Shown here one piece after another: positions 1 through 12,820 of a stretch of 64,000 bases of DNA. Numbering within the stretch: position 1 is the stretch's first letter; the number at the start of each line of letters is the position of its first letter. A program made the translations under genes and the position numbers. The notes beneath the pieces were generated by a model. That model had not been told where the DNA came from. It was given only the letters and a program-made list of their open reading frames with translations, and ran no database searches. The DNA is from Eubacterium sp. (GTDB lineage: Bacteria > Bacillota > Clostridia > Lachnospirales > Lachnospiraceae): the NCBI GenBank assembly GCA_017539165.1, contig JAFYHN010000079.1, forward strand, positions 1-64,000, read 5' to 3'.

Positions 1-811
<811 letters not shown>

Positions 812-905
812 TAATAAAATTAAGTTTTTTTGACATATTATTATTTTTTTTTAGTATTTAGATTAAAACCCTCATAAAATTATGGTTAACCAAACTATTG
901 TCATT

Positions 906-1952
906 TTAATACTGGTCTATAGAAATCGATTTTGTGACTGCTTTTAGATCCGGATAATACGTGATTGCTCTAACCTTATTTGTCTCAGCATTTATTGTAA
1001 GAACAAGGCCGGTATTCTCTTTTTCGTTATAATATATATACGAATCTGAAACTCCACCCAACATATCTTTCAGAATCTCTTTTGACTTCTCGTATTTATA
1101 TGTCATGTTATTTTCGGCTTCTTTTGCAGACTGATTTATTTCCACATTAAAGAACTTATATTTTTTTCCTTTTGTGTTAATACCAACCTGTTTTCCGCTG
1201 ACATAGATTATGTTGAGATCACCATCGGAACGAACCCCAACATCTCCACTGGCAAGAAGTGGAACTTCCTTGATAACGTCTTTATTACTTTTCATAAACT
1301 TGGTATCCAACTGAGTGGAAATGGTTTTCTCCGGCTTATCCAAAAAATTCGAGATATCCTTTCCACTTGGATTCATTAAATATACAACACCTTCATATCC
1401 TATGAATACAATAAGCGCTGCAACAATAAATCCGGCGAATTTAGATGCATACCTTACGAATTGGCGAACTTTTCTTCCTGTTTGATTATATTCAGAAACC
1501 TTATACATATGAAGCTGGTCGGAACCATTTACTACAACGTTACCACGATCACTTCTGAATATAACCTGTGTTAATTTTGATAAAGCCTTCGGAAGTACGT
1601 CCTGAATAACAAATAATATAACGATACCTGATGCAATAGCGATCGATGCAACAGGAGATACCTCAACTATCATGAGCTGACTCATAATAATTGTAAGAAT
1701 AAATATCAGAATAACGGATCTGATAAATCCAAGTGCGATCTGGACGGATATCGGAGTTTCATCCAAACCACTTATCTTCGAACCAATCTTTTCGAAGACC
1801 TTCTTAAGGATATCGTTAATGACTATAAATACTATCATTGCAACGAACACCTTAAGCAAATAACTTCCTACCGAACCGTTGTTATTCTCACGAATCCAGT
1901 TCAGCAGATTTAACCACGTAAAATACGCCTTGTCTTTGATGTACTGTAACAT
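906..1952 (-). CDS. Membrane protein with MscS-like transmembrane region and unknown C-terminal domain
   Basis: A 348-residue protein with about four transmembrane segments (roughly residues 30-50, 71-95, 98-120 and 167-190). The third segment, SPVASIAIASGIVILFVIQD, followed by a short amphipathic helix, resembles the pore-lining TM3 of MscS-type channels. The usual MscS beta domain does not follow. Instead, after the fourth segment, a soluble part of about 150 residues has no motif I recognise. The start ATG at 1952 follows AGGAAGG about 10 nt upstream. The gene is divergent from the wall-polymer gene at 2091. A role in membrane tension or ion flux is only a guess from the N-terminal resemblance; conserved membrane protein of unknown function is the safe reading. 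Confidence 0.6.
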   Translation of the reverse strand: MLQYIKDKAYFTWLNLLNWIRENNNGSVGSYLLKVFVAMIVFIVINDILKKVFEKIGSKISGLDETPISVQIALGFIRSVILIFILTIIMSQLMIVEVSPVASIAIASGIVILFVIQDVLPKALSKLTQVIFRSDRGNVVVNGSDQLHMYKVSEYNQTGRKVRQFVRYASKFAGFIVAALIVFIGYEGVVYLMNPSGKDISNFLDKPEKTISTQLDTKFMKSNKDVIKEVPLLASGDVGVRSDGDLNIIYVSGKQVGINTKGKKYKFFNVEINQSAKEAENNMTYKYEKSKEILKDMLGGVSDSYIYYNEKENTGLVLTINAETNKVRAITYYPDLKAVTKSISIDQY

Positions 1953-1992
1953 TTTCTCTCAACCTTCCTATTTGTAAAAATATATCAATAAT

Positions 1993-2034
1993 CATCAGCA
2001 CATAAAAATGATTTGAATATAATATATGCTGATG
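1993..2034. promoter_or_regulatory. Divergent promoter region with 8-bp inverted repeat
   Basis: CATCAGCA (1993-2000) and its exact complement TGCTGATG (2027-2034) flank a consensus TATAAT (2018-2023) on the plus strand, between two divergent genes. The layout suggests a regulated promoter for the gene at 2091; no convincing -35 was found. Confidence 0.4.
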
Positions 2035-2090
2035 TTATTATCTATAAAAGTATAAATAATAAAAACATTTTAAACCCGGAGAACGAACAT

Positions 2091-3701
2091 ATGAAGCCAA
2101 TTATTGACAACATCACATGGGACAGAATATGGATAATATTCCACATATCCGGTCTTTCCGATGACTCGGTAGTCTATATATCCGATATCTCAGGCAGCTT
2201 TTCGCTCCCTCTCAAAAAGAGTTCAGATAATCCCAACGAATATATGCTGAATATCACCAATCCGGGCAATTCTTGTATGCTTCCGGTAGGAATCTACAAA
2301 CTTATCTCCTCCTATGATAAAGATCATCCTATCCAGGCGGCCTTATCTGATTCTGGTAAGATATCCAATTATAACAGACAATTTATCTACTTTCATTCAG
2401 AACGATCTTATCGTGTTCAATTCTCTGATAAAGAATACCTGAAAATCAAGGCATCTGACGTCAGGCTCAAAAACCTTCCGCCTATCAAAAAGATATCATC
2501 CGCAATTCGCAGAACCCGATATGACCTCGCCAAGGCCGTTCTACGGTCCATTTACAACATACAGTACAAATTGTACCACATTAATGCAAGTAGCGATACA
2601 TCTGATCCATATATTCTTCTTATGTCTGACCAAAGCGAAGAAATAGGCTCGAATATGGCAGCCCTGAAAAATGCGCTTATCCGCGAAGGATACAAGCCTC
2701 ATACTGCGCTTCGTTCAGTAACAACGAAACATTATAACATATTTCATTGGATTCATACACTGTCAAAAATTGCACATGCGGATTTTATATTTCTTGATGA
2801 CCACAGCCAGACAACCGACTGGCTCACAATAAAAGGTGCCGTCATCACTCAGCTCTGGCATGCAGGTGCCGGATTCAAGTCCACAGGATACAGCAGATTC
2901 GGTCTTCCTGCAAGTCCCGCACCAAAATCAGGACATCGACAGTATACATATGGAATCGCTGGTTCCCGGAAGATACGTCATTTCTTCTCAGAAGTCTGGG
3001 GTATCAATGATGAAAAAGTACTCCCTACTGGAATGCCCCGTCTTGACAGCTATTTAAATGAAAAGCATAAAGACGATACTGTAAAGAAACTGACTGAAAC
3101 TTATCCTCTGATCAAAAAACATTTATCAAAACATTTATCAGAAAATAAGAAAATCATCCTCTTTGCACCAACCTATCGAGGTGAGAACAAAAAAAATGCC
3201 TATTACCCATATGATAAGCTGGATATGGATAGACTATATAAATTCTGCGAGAAAACAGATTCAGTTATTCTGTTCAAGATGCATCCTTTTGTATCTGAAC
3301 TGGTTCCAATACCAGATTCATACCATGACAGAATGCTGGATATGACTGATTATCCCGATATAAATGACCTATTTTATATCACAGATCTTCTTATAACAGA
3401 TTATTCGTCAAACATTTACGAGTTTTCACTTATGAAGAAGCCGATGCTGTTCTACGCATATGATATAGATGAATATTCAAAAGAACGAGGTTTCCACAGA
3501 GATTACCGAAAGAACGTTCCCGGTAAGATTGTAGAAACCTTTGATGATATGATCACAGCACTCGATCAAAATGATTTCGAGTATGAAAAAGTCGAAGAAT
3601 ATATCTCAAATAACTTCGACCATATCGATGACCACGCCTGCGACCGTATAATAGACTGGATTATCCGTGGAAATCTCCCCCACCAAAAAGATGACAGTTG
3701 A
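2091..3701 (+). CDS. CDP-glycerol glycerophosphotransferase family protein (TagB/TagF-like)
   Basis: Family members transfer glycerol-phosphate or a related polyol-phosphate from a CDP-activated donor onto a wall teichoic acid type polymer at the cytoplasmic face. Visible motifs are QLWHAGAGFKSTGYSRFG, PTGMPRLDSYL, ILFAPTYRG, FKMHP and the strong C-terminal DLLITDYSSNIYEFSLMKKP. The catalytic domain fills about residues 170-530; a beta-rich N-terminal domain precedes it. I chose ATG 2091 (536 aa) because GGAG lies 9 nt upstream at 2078-2081. A longer in-frame TTG at 2013 would overlap a TATAAT box and has no ribosome site. The last codons (KDDS, stop) lie inside a palindromic terminator repeat. 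The exact acceptor polymer cannot be told from sequence. Confidence 0.88.
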   Translation: MKPIIDNITWDRIWIIFHISGLSDDSVVYISDISGSFSLPLKKSSDNPNEYMLNITNPGNSCMLPVGIYKLISSYDKDHPIQAALSDSGKISNYNRQFIYFHSERSYRVQFSDKEYLKIKASDVRLKNLPPIKKISSAIRRTRYDLAKAVLRSIYNIQYKLYHINASSDTSDPYILLMSDQSEEIGSNMAALKNALIREGYKPHTALRSVTTKHYNIFHWIHTLSKIAHADFIFLDDHSQTTDWLTIKGAVITQLWHAGAGFKSTGYSRFGLPASPAPKSGHRQYTYGIAGSRKIRHFFSEVWGINDEKVLPTGMPRLDSYLNEKHKDDTVKKLTETYPLIKKHLSKHLSENKKIILFAPTYRGENKKNAYYPYDKLDMDRLYKFCEKTDSVILFKMHPFVSELVPIPDSYHDRMLDMTDYPDINDLFYITDLLITDYSSNIYEFSLMKKPMLFYAYDIDEYSKERGFHRDYRKNVPGKIVETFDDMITALDQNDFEYEKVEEYISNNFDHIDDHACDRIIDWIIRGNLPHQKDDS

Positions 3702-3727
3702 AATCAGATTTCAACTGTCATCTTTTT
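3685..3727. terminator. Bidirectional terminator, copy 1 of a dispersed palindrome
   Basis: Perfect 20-bp arms AAAAAGATGACAGTTGAAAT (3685-3704) and complement (3708-3727) around a CAG loop. The A-tract and T-tract make it work in both directions, between the convergent genes at 2091 and 3741. The upstream gene's stop codon (3699-3701) is inside the left arm. The same core recurs at 55893 and 57724. Confidence 0.85.
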
Positions 3728-3740
3728 CAAGTATCATTTT

Positions 3741-7161
<3,421 letters not shown>

Positions 7162-7222
7162 AAGTCCACCCCCTCAAGGTAATCTTGTGAGTTTTACACA
7201 AATAAAATTCTATTCCATTTTT

Positions 7223-7251
7223 ATTATACATAGAAATTGAACAAAATTCAA
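7223..7251 (-). promoter_or_regulatory. Promoter of the EAL gene and glpK unit
   Basis: -35 TTGAAT (7246-7251), 17-nt spacer, -10 TATAAT (7223-7228) on the minus strand; start predicted near 7216, about 55 nt before the ATG. Confidence 0.75.
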
Positions 7252-7259
7252 ATAAAAAC

Positions 7260-7284
7260 GACCGGTTGCGCAAGGCAACCGGTC
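7260..7284 (-). terminator. Rho-independent terminator after the small gene at 7291
   Basis: GC-rich 10-bp arms GACCGGTTGC and GCAACCGGTC around a 5-nt loop. On the minus strand the hairpin is followed by GTTTTTATTT. It begins 6 nt after the stop of the 82-residue gene, which supports that gene being real. Confidence 0.85.
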
Positions 7285-7290
7285 AAATTC

Positions 7291-7539
7291 TTAAAATCTT
7301 GTACTATTCTTAGGAGTAAGACTCGAATACTGGAAATACTGAATCTTATCTTCACCGACTATACTAACTTCAATAGTATAATCTGGCTCTTTTTTTGCTG
7401 TTCTCTCGTTAACCTTTTTAAGCTTAAACTTGTAACAGTAGTGAAGCATTTCATCTACGAAATTCGTAGCTGCATCCTTGTGATTTTTTGCCATCAACTG
7501 CTTACCGGCAGCAGTCGACTTACAGTAAAACATGTTCAT
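7291..7539 (-). CDS. Small protein of unknown function (82 aa)
   Basis: Mixed charged residues, no signal peptide or membrane segment, with a C-terminal beta-like part (DYTIEVSIVGEDKIQYFQY). No family recognised. Support for coding is contextual: GAGGG stands 9 nt before the ATG, a strong terminator sits 6 nt after the stop, and it is 64 nt downstream of the AAA-like gene on the same strand, so the two are probably co-transcribed. Confidence 0.6.
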   Translation of the reverse strand: MNMFYCKSTAAGKQLMAKNHKDAATNFVDEMLHYCYKFKLKKVNERTAKKEPDYTIEVSIVGEDKIQYFQYSSLTPKNSTRF

Positions 7540-7603
7540 TTTTCATAGCCCTCGACATAATCTAATACTTCTTGATTAAAAGTCTCCCCTAATTTACCAT
7601 ACT

Positions 7604-8746
7604 TTACTTAACATCTTCCGGCTCAATACATTTTTCCACCTTACCAGAAGAACCTTCACGTTTATCACATCTCTCAATAGCATCATCGATAAACTTAATA
7701 AATCTATCGATATTACCCTCTTCCATGCTCTTAAGAGCATTCTTGAATCTGTCGAATACCTGTTTATCAGCCTTATATCCTCTTTCTCTAACGTAGCCTT
7801 TAGCAAGATGCATCATGCCACGCTCTTTGATCTTATGGATATCAATAAGATATATGAACTGATCGACGATATCTTCATTCTCTTCAAAGAAATTCGCTAT
7901 CGAGTCGATCTCACCCGTAAGAATAACAACATAATTATTATTCTCAGGAGCAGAATCCTTAATAACTTCAACCAGCTTATCAAATGAAACAAGACCGGCA
8001 TTCTCAATGATAAGACATCCACCCTTAAGCTTTGTCAGTGCATCGAGACTCATCTTGTTAAGCTGTTTTGCCTTTGTCTTAGCTATCTTATCGGATTTAA
8101 CAAGTCCCAGCTCATAAAAGCTTCTTGCGAAATCCTCACCAACCTTAACTGTACCGAATCCATTTCTTCCTAATATAACGATATTCTTCGGCATATCAGA
8201 ATGCTTAATAATGGAATTGATAGCTACTATAACATCATCAGCAGTAGTCTGTATCCTTGTATATTTCTTAAGATAAGTTGCTTCAACCGGCAGTGAACCA
8301 AGAGGAATCTCTTCGCCTGTAACAGGATCGATGATCTTCTTATCTGCTCCTGAAGCCTCATCCTTCTCAGCTTTCTTATCTTTCTCTTCTCTCTTTGCAG
8401 CTCTCTCAGCACGCTTCTTAACTTCAGCGTCGTACTTCTTCTGCTCGTCGAGTTCTCCCTTACTAACCTTCTCTTCTTTTATACCTTCTTCTTCAGCTAT
8501 GTTATGAAGAACCTGTTCAAGTTTTGCCTTCTCGTCAAGCTCCTCTTCCTCTGCCGGTTTAGAAGACTCTTCCTCTCCCGGTTCAGGAACCGATGCAGGT
8601 TGTTCTTCTTCTGCACCAATTGCACTTTCCTCAGCTGCTTCAGCTGCTGCCTGCTCTCCTTCCTCACCCTCAGGTTTTTTCTTTGAAAAGAGCCCTTGCA
8701 ACAACTTTTTGATTTTCTCGTAGGCATTAGCAAATGGTTTCTTCAT
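7604..8746 (-). CDS. Degenerate SpoVK/CbxX-like AAA protein with acidic N-terminal region
   Basis: 380 residues. The first 150 after the start are low-complexity, rich in Glu, Ala and Lys. Residues of about 165-350 resemble the AAA domain of the SpoVK/CbxX group in layout: NIVILGRNGFGTVKVGEDFA where a Walker A GNPGTGKTTVA would be, then GLVKSDKIAKTKAKQLNKM, then GGCLIIENAGLVSFDKLVEV where GGVLFIDEAYSL would be. Both the Walker A (no GKT) and Walker B (EN for DE) signatures are broken, so ATP hydrolysis is doubtful. I chose ATG 8746 because GGGGGAGG lies 9 nt upstream; a longer reading frame to 8806 has no ribosome site. Possibly a non-catalytic partner or scaffold; function unknown. Confidence 0.65.
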   Translation of the reverse strand: MKKPFANAYEKIKKLLQGLFSKKKPEGEEGEQAAAEAAEESAIGAEEEQPASVPEPGEEESSKPAEEEELDEKAKLEQVLHNIAEEEGIKEEKVSKGELDEQKKYDAEVKKRAERAAKREEKDKKAEKDEASGADKKIIDPVTGEEIPLGSLPVEATYLKKYTRIQTTADDVIVAINSIIKHSDMPKNIVILGRNGFGTVKVGEDFARSFYELGLVKSDKIAKTKAKQLNKMSLDALTKLKGGCLIIENAGLVSFDKLVEVIKDSAPENNNYVVILTGEIDSIANFFEENEDIVDQFIYLIDIHKIKERGMMHLAKGYVRERGYKADKQVFDRFKNALKSMEEGNIDRFIKFIDDAIERCDKREGSSGKVEKCIEPEDVK

Positions 8747-8821
8747 TCGGTGTACCTCCCCCGATAGTTTGTTTTTATAGTGACAACACATAAAAATATA
8801 ACCCAAATTCTAGCAACTTTA

Positions 8822-8851
8822 ACTATATCATATTTTGATGCTATTTTTCAA
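8822..8851 (-). promoter_or_regulatory. Promoter of the AAA-like gene
   Basis: -35 TTGAAA (8846-8851), 18-nt spacer, -10 TATAGT (8822-8827) on the minus strand, about 70 nt before the chosen ATG at 8746. Confidence 0.55.
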
Positions 8852-9005
8852 GAAAACTTTGTCGTTTTCTAATAATTCGTTATGAATTTTATATAAATCT
8901 ATTGTAGCACTTTTTATAAAAAAATGCTCATTTTTTTTGAAAGTTGCAATTTTGCGTTGCTCAATATATCACACTTGCTATAAACAGTCAAATCAAAACA
9001 TACTC

Positions 9006-9039
9006 TTGATTTTTACTATCAAAAGGACTATGCTATAAA
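9006..9039 (+). promoter_or_regulatory. Promoter region of purC
   Basis: TTGATT (9006-9011), 17 nt, TATGCT (9029-9034). An overlapping extended -10, TGCTATAAA (9031-9039), is an alternative. The leader is about 30 nt and carries AGAGAGG before the ATG at 9070. Confidence 0.5.
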
Positions 9040-9069
9040 CCTATTATTATTCAGAGAGGTAAAAACACT

Positions 9070-9942
9070 ATGAAGCCTATTAAAGAAGGAAAAGTCAGAG
9101 AGATTTATGATAACGGCGACAGCCTCATCATGGTTGCTACTGACAGAATCAGCTGCTACGATGTTATTCTCAAGAATATAATCGAGAAAAAAGGAACCGT
9201 TCTGACTCAGATGTCAAAGTTCTGGTTCGAAATGACTCAGGATATTCTTCCTAACCACATGATCTCTGTGGATGTAAATGATATGCCTGAATATTTCCGT
9301 ACACCGGAATTTGAAGGCAAGAGCATGATGTGCCGTAAGCTCACAATGCTTCCTATTGAATGTATCGTAAGAGGTTATATCACCGGAAGCGGTTGGGCAA
9401 GCTACAAAGAAAATGGAACCGTTTGTGGCATCAAACTTCCTGAAGGGCTCATTGAAAGCGATAAACTTCCAGAAGCTATCTACACACCTTCTACTAAAGC
9501 TGAGATCGGTGACCACGATGAGAACATTTCTTATGAGAAATCTATCGAAGTCCTCGAGAAGGAATTCCCTGGCAAAGGTGAAGAATATGCTAAGAAACTT
9601 AAAGAGTACACTCTCGCACTTTACAACAAGTGTGCTGACTATGCTCTTACAAAGGGAATCATTATCGCAGATACAAAATTCGAATTCGGTCTTGATGAAG
9701 AAGGAAATATAGTTCTCGGTGATGAGATGCTCACACCTGATTCTTCAAGATTCTGGCCTGCAGATGGTTATGAACCAGGACATGGTCAGCCATCATTTGA
9801 TAAGCAGTTTGCAAGAGACTGGCTTAAATCTGATGCTAATAAGGCTGAACCAGAGGATTGGAAGCTTCCTCAGGATATCGTTGATAAGACTATCGACAAG
9901 TATCTTTCAGCTTACGAAATGCTTACAGGCGAGAAACTCTAA
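9070..9942 (+). CDS. purC: SAICAR synthetase
   Basis: Phosphoribosylaminoimidazole-succinocarboxamide synthase joins CAIR with aspartate using ATP in de novo purine synthesis. Recognised from the N-terminal KEGKVREIYDNGDSLIMVATDRISCYDV, the ECIVRGYITGSGWASYK motif, GIIIADTKFEFG and DEMLTPDSSRFW. The 290-residue length fits the longer, eukaryote-like PurC class. It is convergent with purE, which makes its substrate two steps earlier, so the two purine genes share a terminator but not a transcript. Confidence 0.96.
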   Translation: MKPIKEGKVREIYDNGDSLIMVATDRISCYDVILKNIIEKKGTVLTQMSKFWFEMTQDILPNHMISVDVNDMPEYFRTPEFEGKSMMCRKLTMLPIECIVRGYITGSGWASYKENGTVCGIKLPEGLIESDKLPEAIYTPSTKAEIGDHDENISYEKSIEVLEKEFPGKGEEYAKKLKEYTLALYNKCADYALTKGIIIADTKFEFGLDEEGNIVLGDEMLTPDSSRFWPADGYEPGHGQPSFDKQFARDWLKSDANKAEPEDWKLPQDIVDKTIDKYLSAYEMLTGEKL

Positions 9943-9979
9943 TCTATAGAAACTGATCTACGTATAGTTTCATATAAGC

Positions 9980-10006
9980 AAAAATGCACCGATATGGTGC
10001 ATTTTT
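9980..10006. terminator. Bidirectional terminator between purC and purE
   Basis: AAAAATGCACC, 5-nt loop, GGTGCATTTTT; flanking A and T tracts serve both convergent genes. Confidence 0.85.
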
Positions 10007-10031
10007 TGTTTAGCTTTATTTAGAAAACAAA

Positions 10032-10520
10032 CTACTCATACTTAGCTGTTATCTCTGCATTAGCCTTTATTGCTGCTTCCTGCATAGCCTTACGCTCTGC
10101 GAGAAGCTTTTCTTTTATTTCAGGATGCTTTACAGCTATGATCTCAAGCGCAAGCCATGCCGCATTTTTACCACCATTTATAGCAACAGTAGCAACAGGT
10201 ATTCCTGGCGGCATCTGTACTATAGAATAAAGCGCATCCTGTCCATCCAGAACAGAACCTGAAAGCGGTACACCTATAACCGGAAGCACTGTCTGAGCTG
10301 CCACAACTCCCGGAAGAGCCGCAGCCATACCAGCTGCTGTAATAATTACTTCCGTACCGTCAGAATTTATCTCCTCGATAAATTCTGAAAGCTGTCTTGA
10401 AGCTCTGTGTGCTGACAGACATCTGACTTTTACCTCTATTCCTTTATCCTTCAGTATCTCGATCGCAGGTTCAACCTTAGCAAGATCACTGGTAGATCCC
10501 ATAATTATTGCTGCTTTCAT
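10032..10520 (-). CDS. purE: N5-CAIR mutase (AIR carboxylase catalytic subunit)
   Basis: Rearranges N5-CAIR to CAIR in purine synthesis; 162 residues as expected for PurE. Motifs: MGSTSDLAKVEPA for phosphate binding, LSAHRAS containing the catalytic His of class I enzymes, LPVIGVPLSG, and SIVQMPPGIPVATVAING. Two positions differ from the textbook class I sequence: SAHRAS rather than SAHRTP, and AAALPG rather than AAHLPG. It lies 49 nt downstream of the metal ATPase on the same strand with AGGAG 12 nt before its ATG, so it may be read through from the metal operon; no separate promoter was obvious. Confidence 0.93.
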   Translation of the reverse strand: MKAAIIMGSTSDLAKVEPAIEILKDKGIEVKVRCLSAHRASRQLSEFIEEINSDGTEVIITAAGMAAALPGVVAAQTVLPVIGVPLSGSVLDGQDALYSIVQMPPGIPVATVAINGGKNAAWLALEIIAVKHPEIKEKLLAERKAMQEAAIKANAEITAKYE

Positions 10521-10569
10521 TTATCTATTCAACTCCTTCGATTTGATCTTTCAGATTGTCAAAGAATTC

Positions 10570-12486
10570 TTATCTGATCCTGAGAGTTCTCGTAGCATTC
10601 AGAACCGCTATCACCATAACACCGACATCAGCAAAGATTGCTATCCACATATTGGCTATTCCCAGAGCACCGAGAAGAAGACATATCACTTTTACCGCTA
10701 TGGCAAATGTAATATTCTGCCTTACTATTCCAAGAGTCTTTCTGGAAATCTTCATCGCAAGCGATATCTTTGCAGGGTCATCATCCATAAGAACTATATC
10801 AGCTGCTTCTATCGCCGCATCCGATCCCATAGCGCCCATAGCTATTCCTATGTCAGCTCTTGCAAGGACAGGTGCATCATTTATTCCATCTCCAACAAAT
10901 GCCAGACGACTCCTCTTCTCATCATCAGTACCTGAACCAAGTTCATCCAGAAGCCTCTCAACTTCAGAAACCTTATCTCCTGGAAGAAGCTCTGATCTAT
11001 ATTCCTGAACGCCGATGGTTTCAGCAATTCCTGCCGTAGCCTTCTCTGTGTCTCCGGTAAGCATCACAGTCTTTATACCCTGGGACTTAAGTCCCTCCAT
11101 AGCTTCAGCACTATGTTCCTTCAGTTTATCAGATATGACCAGGCATCCAAGATACTTTAGAGAGTCATTTCTGTTCTCGGCAACATATACGACCGTACCT
11201 TCTTCATGTGGTTCTATACCATCCAGACCAATCTGCTTCATCAGCTTCATATTTCCGGCATAAACCGTGTCGCTATTTACCTTTACGGAAACTCCGTGAC
11301 CCGATATTTCTTCAACGTCTGAGAGAATATTATAATTGATTTCGTTCTTGAATTCAAGGCAGTAAGCCTTAAGAATAGACTGTGCTATCGGGTGATTTGA
11401 ATTTCCCTCAGCATGCGCCGCTCTCTCAAGCAGATAATCCTTTGATACACCATCATTCGGATAGGTAGCCTGAACCTCAAATACACCTTTCGTTAGCGTT
11501 CCCGTCTTATCAAATACTATGGTTTTTGTATCTGCCAGAGCCTCAAGATAATTCGAACCCTTCACCAGGATTCCCCTGGATGATGCACATCCTATCCCAC
11601 CGAAAAAACTCAGCGGAACCGATATAACAACGGCGCAAGGACATGATATCACTAGAAATGTAAGCGCCCTCATAAGCCAGTCTATCCATTCTGCATCTAG
11701 TCCTATTATAAGTCTTACCAGTGGAGGCAGAAGGAATAATGCAAGCGCCGAATAACAAACTATCGGCGTATAATACTTAGCAAACTTGGAAATAAAATTC
11801 TCCGCCTTTGCTTTTCTCATACTTGAATTCTCTACCATTTCCAATATCTTAGCAACAGTAGAATCTTCAAATTCTTTAGTAGTTTTCACACGGATGCTTC
11901 CTGTAAGCGATATACATCCACTTATTATCTCTTCTCCCGCGTGGGCACTTCTCGGAACCGATTCACCCGTAAGAGCACTTGTATCCAGAGATGTATCCCC
12001 CTCAACGATCACCCCATCTATCGGTACTCTCTCACCTGGATTCACTACTATGATCGAACCAGCTTCAACTTCATCAGGATCAACCTTTGATATACTGCCA
12101 TCCTCATTTAGTACATTTGCCACCTCAGGACAGATATCCATCAGATCAGCTATGTTCTTACGACTCTTTCCTACTGCGATACTCTGGAACAGCTCTCCTA
12201 TCTGATAGAACAGCATAACCGCCACGCCTTCAAGATACTCACCCGTTCCGATTGCTCCGATAGTCGCTACCGACATAAGAAAGCATTCATCAAATACTTG
12301 TCCGTTACGGATATTCTTTACCGCCTTCAGAAGAACATCATATCCCACTGTAAAATATGGAATAAGGTACATAGGAAGCCTGAAGTACCACGGAACATCA
12401 ACGTTATGAAATATCACAGCTAAAATCAGCACAAGAATGAATGCCACGATGCATCTTATTAAATTGTTCTTTTGTTTCTTAGTCAT
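10570..12486 (-). CDS. Zn/Cd/Pb-type P1B-ATPase lacking its own HMA domain
   Basis: Pumps a divalent heavy metal out of the cytoplasm using ATP. Motifs in order: TGES actuator loop, transmembrane SCPCAVVIS metal site, phosphorylated DKTGTLT, SNHPIA, MLTGDTE and VGDGINDAP. The C-terminal membrane segment WIAIFADVGVMVIAVLNATR carries the Asp found in ZntA/CadA (P1B-2) pumps. About six to eight transmembrane helices. There is no N-terminal metal-binding domain; a free HMA protein is encoded just upstream. I prefer ATG 12486 (638 aa) to an in-frame TTG at 12510, which has no ribosome site. Regulation by the SmtB-type repressor at 12821 is expected. Confidence 0.93.
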   Translation of the reverse strand: MTKKQKNNLIRCIVAFILVLILAVIFHNVDVPWYFRLPMYLIPYFTVGYDVLLKAVKNIRNGQVFDECFLMSVATIGAIGTGEYLEGVAVMLFYQIGELFQSIAVGKSRKNIADLMDICPEVANVLNEDGSISKVDPDEVEAGSIIVVNPGERVPIDGVIVEGDTSLDTSALTGESVPRSAHAGEEIISGCISLTGSIRVKTTKEFEDSTVAKILEMVENSSMRKAKAENFISKFAKYYTPIVCYSALALFLLPPLVRLIIGLDAEWIDWLMRALTFLVISCPCAVVISVPLSFFGGIGCASSRGILVKGSNYLEALADTKTIVFDKTGTLTKGVFEVQATYPNDGVSKDYLLERAAHAEGNSNHPIAQSILKAYCLEFKNEINYNILSDVEEISGHGVSVKVNSDTVYAGNMKLMKQIGLDGIEPHEEGTVVYVAENRNDSLKYLGCLVISDKLKEHSAEAMEGLKSQGIKTVMLTGDTEKATAGIAETIGVQEYRSELLPGDKVSEVERLLDELGSGTDDEKRSRLAFVGDGINDAPVLARADIGIAMGAMGSDAAIEAADIVLMDDDPAKISLAMKISRKTLGIVRQNITFAIAVKVICLLLGALGIANMWIAIFADVGVMVIAVLNATRTLRIR

Positions 12487-12544
12487 AACAATTCTTCTTT
12501 TACCTGACAACCTATAAATATAGATAATCTATAAAATATGATTT

Positions 12545-12763
12545 CTATAAATAGATTTCAAAATCATCTTCTATCTTCTTACAGTTCTTTCTTGCAGCCT
12601 GCATAACCGCATCAGGATCTACATCATCTTCGAATTCCACTTTACATTTAAGAGTCATAAAACTAAGAGATGCATCTTTAACTCCTTCTGTATTCTTTAT
12701 AGCCTCCTGCATCTTCTCTGCGCATGCAGCACAATCAACTTCTACTTTATAAGTCTTCTTCAT
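12545..12763 (-). CDS. Free-standing heavy-metal-associated (HMA) domain protein
   Basis: 72 residues forming a single ferredoxin-like HMA domain with the metal-binding pair in VDCAACAEK. The acidic stretch FEDDVDPD and a C-terminal Cys-Lys-Lys are also present. It likely hands metal to, or regulates, the P1B-ATPase encoded 58 nt downstream, replacing the HMA domain normally fused to such pumps. The start ATG at 12763 follows AGGA at good spacing; a frame extending to 12784 is less likely. Confidence 0.85.
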   Translation of the reverse strand: MKKTYKVEVDCAACAEKMQEAIKNTEGVKDASLSFMTLKCKVEFEDDVDPDAVMQAARKNCKKIEDDFEIYL

Positions 12764-12820
12764 AATAATTCCTCTCCTTAACATTTTTGAATATTATTAT
12801 TTGTGTCATTAAATGATCAA

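Larger units (their letters stand above)
8747..9069. other. Divergent spacer between the AAA-like gene and purC
   Basis: AT-rich region holding back-to-back promoters. No riboswitch-like structure, purine-responsive element or small ORF was recognised. Confidence 0.6.

Noticed and set aside
2013-2090. TTG start extending the glycerophosphotransferase by 26 codons
   Set aside because: It overlaps a consensus TATAAT and an inverted repeat and has no ribosome site; ATG 2091 has GGAG at 9 nt.
7237-7548. 103-residue plus-strand ORF opposite the small gene at 7291
   Set aside because: The terminator hairpin orientation with its T-tract and the ribosome site support the minus-strand frame.
8807-9069. 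Purine riboswitch before purC
   Set aside because: No conserved junction sequences of the purine or PRPP classes recognised; the promoter lies too close to the gene to leave room.
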